Source of the DNA: Thermoplasmata archaeon
GTDB taxonomy: Archaea; Thermoplasmatota; SW-10-69-26
NCBI GenBank assembly: GCA_003561665.1
Contig: PWVY01000273.1
Coordinates: 1 to 8,536 of the forward strand
Direction of reading: 5' to 3'
DNA: 8,536 bases
Positions within the stretch are counted from its first letter, which is position 1. Each line of letters begins with the position of its first letter. Under the pieces are notes generated by a model. It was given only the letters and a program-made list of their open reading frames with translations, was not told where the DNA came from and ran no database searches. A program made the position numbers and the translations under genes. This document shows positions 6,878 through 8,536 of this stretch, piece by piece.

Positions 6878-8113
6878 GTGCAGGCGACGTTCCTCGGGGG
6901 CGCCCGAGAGGTCGGACGGTTAGGGTTCGTCCTCTCCAGCGGAGGTTCCTCTCTCCTCCTCGACTACGGGTTAGCTCCCGAGGATCCGCCCTTGTACCCG
7001 AAACCCGCCCCCCGGGTGGATGCAGCGCTGCTCACCCACGCTCACTTGGACCACTCGGGCATGATGCCCGTGATCGCGCACGAACACAACGCGCCCGTTT
7101 ACGGGACCGCGACGACGCTTGAGACGGCGGATTTGCTGTGCAAGGATTGCTTGAAGGTGCACCGGTTGGAGGGGTACGGCGACCCGTACCCGGAGTTCGC
7201 CATCGATCAGCTGCAAGCAAGCGCCCGGCGCATCCGATGGGGTTCCCCGTTCGATGTGGGGAGCTGGCACGTGCAAGCCGAGGACAGCGGGCACATCCCC
7301 GGCTCTTCCATGTATCGCGTGCAAGGCCCCTCGTCCCTCCTGTTCACGGGGGATCTGAACGTTCCTCCCACGCGGTTGGTGAACGGGGCGAACCCTGTGG
7401 GAGCGGACACGCTCGTCCTCGAGGGCACGTACGCAGGGCGCGAGCACGAACCAAGGGAATCGATCGAGCGAGCGTTCCTCTCACGCGTTCGCGAGACCGT
7501 TGAAGCGGGGGGCGTGTGCGTGGTGCCCGCGTTCGCGGTTGGACGCACCCAAGAGCTCCTGATGGTTCTCGAAGAGGTGGATGCTCCGGTGTACGTGGAT
7601 GGGATGGGGACGCGCGTGACGGAGATCTTCCTCAAACACCCGGAGTCCTTGCGCGATGCGAAGGCGTTGAAGAAGGCGTACGATGCGGCGGAGCGTGTGA
7701 AGGGGCATGGGCACAGGAAGAACGTGTGCAAGCCGGGTCGCGTGATCGTGACGACCAGCGGCATGTTGGAGGGGGGCCCGGTGATCAGTTATCTGAAAGG
7801 GATGCATGATGATCCCAAAAGTAGCGTGTTGTTGACGGGGTATCAGGTTGAGGGTACAGGGGGTCATGAGTTGTTGAAAACGGGGCGTATCCCGTTGGAT
7901 GAGCGCGTTGTTACGGTGAATGCGCACGTTGAAAAGTTCGATTTCAGCGGTCACGCGGGTCACTCGGATTTGGTCTCGTTCGCGGAGGGGGTGAGCCCGG
8001 AGACGGTTGTGGTGTGTCATACGGACACGCCGGAGCCTTTGGTTGAGGACCTTGAAAGCGTGGCGTCTCGGGTCTTAGCGCCAGCGCCGGGGGACGTGTT
8101 CGATCTTCCATGA
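6878..8113 (+). CDS. Beta-CASP metallo-beta-lactamase RNA nuclease, archaeal CPSF2-like (COG1236)
   Basis: 411 residues, the usual size for aCPSF2 and lacking the N-terminal KH domains of aCPSF1. The GTG start gives MQATFLGGAREVG, the classic N-terminus of the family. Metallo-beta-lactamase motifs are Asp29 (LLLDYG), HAHLDH at 54-59, His139 (DSGHIPGSS) and Asp159 (FTGDLN). Beta-CASP motifs are Glu182 (LEGTY), PAFAVGRTQELL at 217-228, SGMLEGGP at 294-301, His359 (SGHAGHSD) and His381 (CHTD). It should be a cytoplasmic, zinc-dependent endo- or exoribonuclease in RNA processing or decay. Motif C usually reads His-Gly-Glu/Asp; here it is His-Thr-Asp, and motif B has SGHAG in place of SAHAD. All metal-binding residues are kept, so I expect activity. 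It starts 4 nt after the surface-protein frame and is probably cotranscribed. The later part of the gene is richer in G- and T-ended codons than the genes before it. Confidence 0.93.
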   Translation: MQATFLGGAREVGRLGFVLSSGGSSLLLDYGLAPEDPPLYPKPAPRVDAALLTHAHLDHSGMMPVIAHEHNAPVYGTATTLETADLLCKDCLKVHRLEGYGDPYPEFAIDQLQASARRIRWGSPFDVGSWHVQAEDSGHIPGSSMYRVQGPSSLLFTGDLNVPPTRLVNGANPVGADTLVLEGTYAGREHEPRESIERAFLSRVRETVEAGGVCVVPAFAVGRTQELLMVLEEVDAPVYVDGMGTRVTEIFLKHPESLRDAKALKKAYDAAERVKGHGHRKNVCKPGRVIVTTSGMLEGGPVISYLKGMHDDPKSSVLLTGYQVEGTGGHELLKTGRIPLDERVVTVNAHVEKFDFSGHAGHSDLVSFAEGVSPETVVVCHTDTPEPLVEDLESVASRVLAPAPGDVFDLP

Positions 8114-8137
8114 ACGGTTAAACAGCTCATCTAGAAG

Positions 8138-8145
8138 CCTTATAC
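8138..8145 (+). promoter_or_regulatory. TATA-like box for the last gene, probable leaderless transcript
   Basis: CCTTATAC stands in the 55-nt gap after the nuclease stop, with its centre about 27 nt before the ATG at 8169. That is the usual archaeal distance from TATA box to transcription start, so the mRNA could begin at or very near the ATG. No good Shine-Dalgarno site is seen at normal spacing, which agrees with a leaderless transcript. I see no clear terminator in the gap. Confidence 0.55.
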
Positions 8146-8168
8146 CGTCAAGGGAAGCTGGCTGGGGT

Positions 8169-8536
8169 ATGAACGGTCGCTGGGCTGGGTTCTGGTGCGT
8201 ATGCGTCGCGTTGGTTGTTCTTCTCTTCGCTGGGGGTGCTGTTGCTCAGGACAGCATCGCAGTCATCGAGGGTGCGATCACGGAGGCACCTGAGGAGCTT
8301 CCAGGAGAGTACGAGGTTGCGATGACGGTGCACACGATGCATCCGGGGACGCCGGCGGCCACGGTGTGTGCGTGCACAGAGACGTCGGTCGAGCTTCACC
8401 TGGGACCGATGTCGGATTGGGTGGTTGATGCGTCTTTCGAACCGGCCGTGTTCACGGTGGATTGGGTCGGGGAGAGGGCATCGGGGAACATGGAGGGCCA
8501 TGTTCAGGATGTGACGTTACGATTCACGGTGGGGGA
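8169..8536 (+). CDS. Secreted protein, N-terminal part (runs off the window)
   Basis: An ATG opens a frame of 122 codons that is still open at the end of the window. Residues 1-26 form a clear Sec signal peptide (MNGRWAGFW..., hydrophobic core, AVA|QD cleavage site), close in style to that of the giant protein upstream, which also cleaves before Gln-Asp. The mature part begins Gln-Asp-Ser and shows alternating beta-strand patterns like the first strands of an Ig-type or jelly-roll module. A Cys-Ala-Cys motif lies at 67-69, and two more cysteines (10 and 12) lie in the signal peptide. I do not recognise a family. Codons favour G and T at third positions, unlike the C-rich genes at 1-6873. A TATA-like box about 27 nt upstream supports this start. 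Likely an envelope or exported protein. Confidence 0.75.
   Translation, partial: MNGRWAGFWCVCVALVVLLFAGGAVAQDSIAVIEGAITEAPEELPGEYEVAMTVHTMHPGTPAATVCACTETSVELHLGPMSDWVVDASFEPAVFTVDWVGERASGNMEGHVQDVTLRFTVG

Noticed and set aside
8110..8177. ATGAACGGT occurring at both 8110 and 8169
   Set aside because: A nine-base match 59 nt apart with no extension on either side is too short to call a repeat; the first copy overlaps the nuclease stop codon.
1..8536. CRISPR arrays, insertion sequences, tRNA or rRNA genes
   Set aside because: No spaced direct repeats, transposase motifs or terminal repeats, and no cloverleaf or rRNA-like segments were seen; nearly all bases are in protein-coding frames.

Overview
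The window looks archaeal. It has a COG1236-type beta-CASP RNA nuclease (aCPSF2-like), Shine-Dalgarno sites of the GAGGTGA/AGGAGG type, a TATA-like box placed for a leaderless transcript, and very large secreted proteins built from COG1470/NEW3/CARDB-like Ig-type beta-sandwich modules. GC content is high and the extracellular proteins are acidic. A member of the Thermoplasmatota or a related euryarchaeal lineage is my best guess, but this is inference from protein style, not from a marker gene. All supported genes are on the + strand and the window is almost fully coding.

Layout: (1) 1-1584 is the 3' part of a surface-protein gene. It has remnants of a beta-propeller, three Ig-like modules, and a short C-terminal Pro-Gly-Leu/hydrophobic/Arg tail resembling a PGF-CTERM archaeosortase signal. 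(2) 1585-1683 is a 99-nt spacer. It holds a perfect AGGAGG site before a 31-codon mini-ORF, a TATA-like element, a 29-bp inverted repeat, and a GAGGTGA site for the next gene. (3) 1684-6873 is a giant secreted multi-domain protein: signal peptide, Asp run, novel Cys-containing N-terminal region, about eight Ig-like modules, Asp-rich calcium-loop stalk, and transmembrane anchor. An in-frame TAA at 6253-6255 interrupts it and cuts off most of the stalk and the anchor. (4) 6878-8113 is the aCPSF2-like nuclease, only 4 nt behind, so probably cotranscribed. (5) 8114-8168 is a short intergenic promoter. (6) 8169-8536 is the start of another secreted protein gene that runs off the window.

The surface proteins probably form part of a cell-envelope or adhesion layer. 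Two anchoring styles sit side by side: a sortase-like C-terminus in the first protein, and a conventional transmembrane stalk in the second. The nuclease acts in the cytoplasm on RNA and has no obvious functional tie to them beyond its position. The most notable points are the nonsense codon inside the calcium-loop array, the regular 12-residue paired-loop pattern, the inverted repeat in the leader of the giant gene, and a shift in strand composition inside the nuclease gene.
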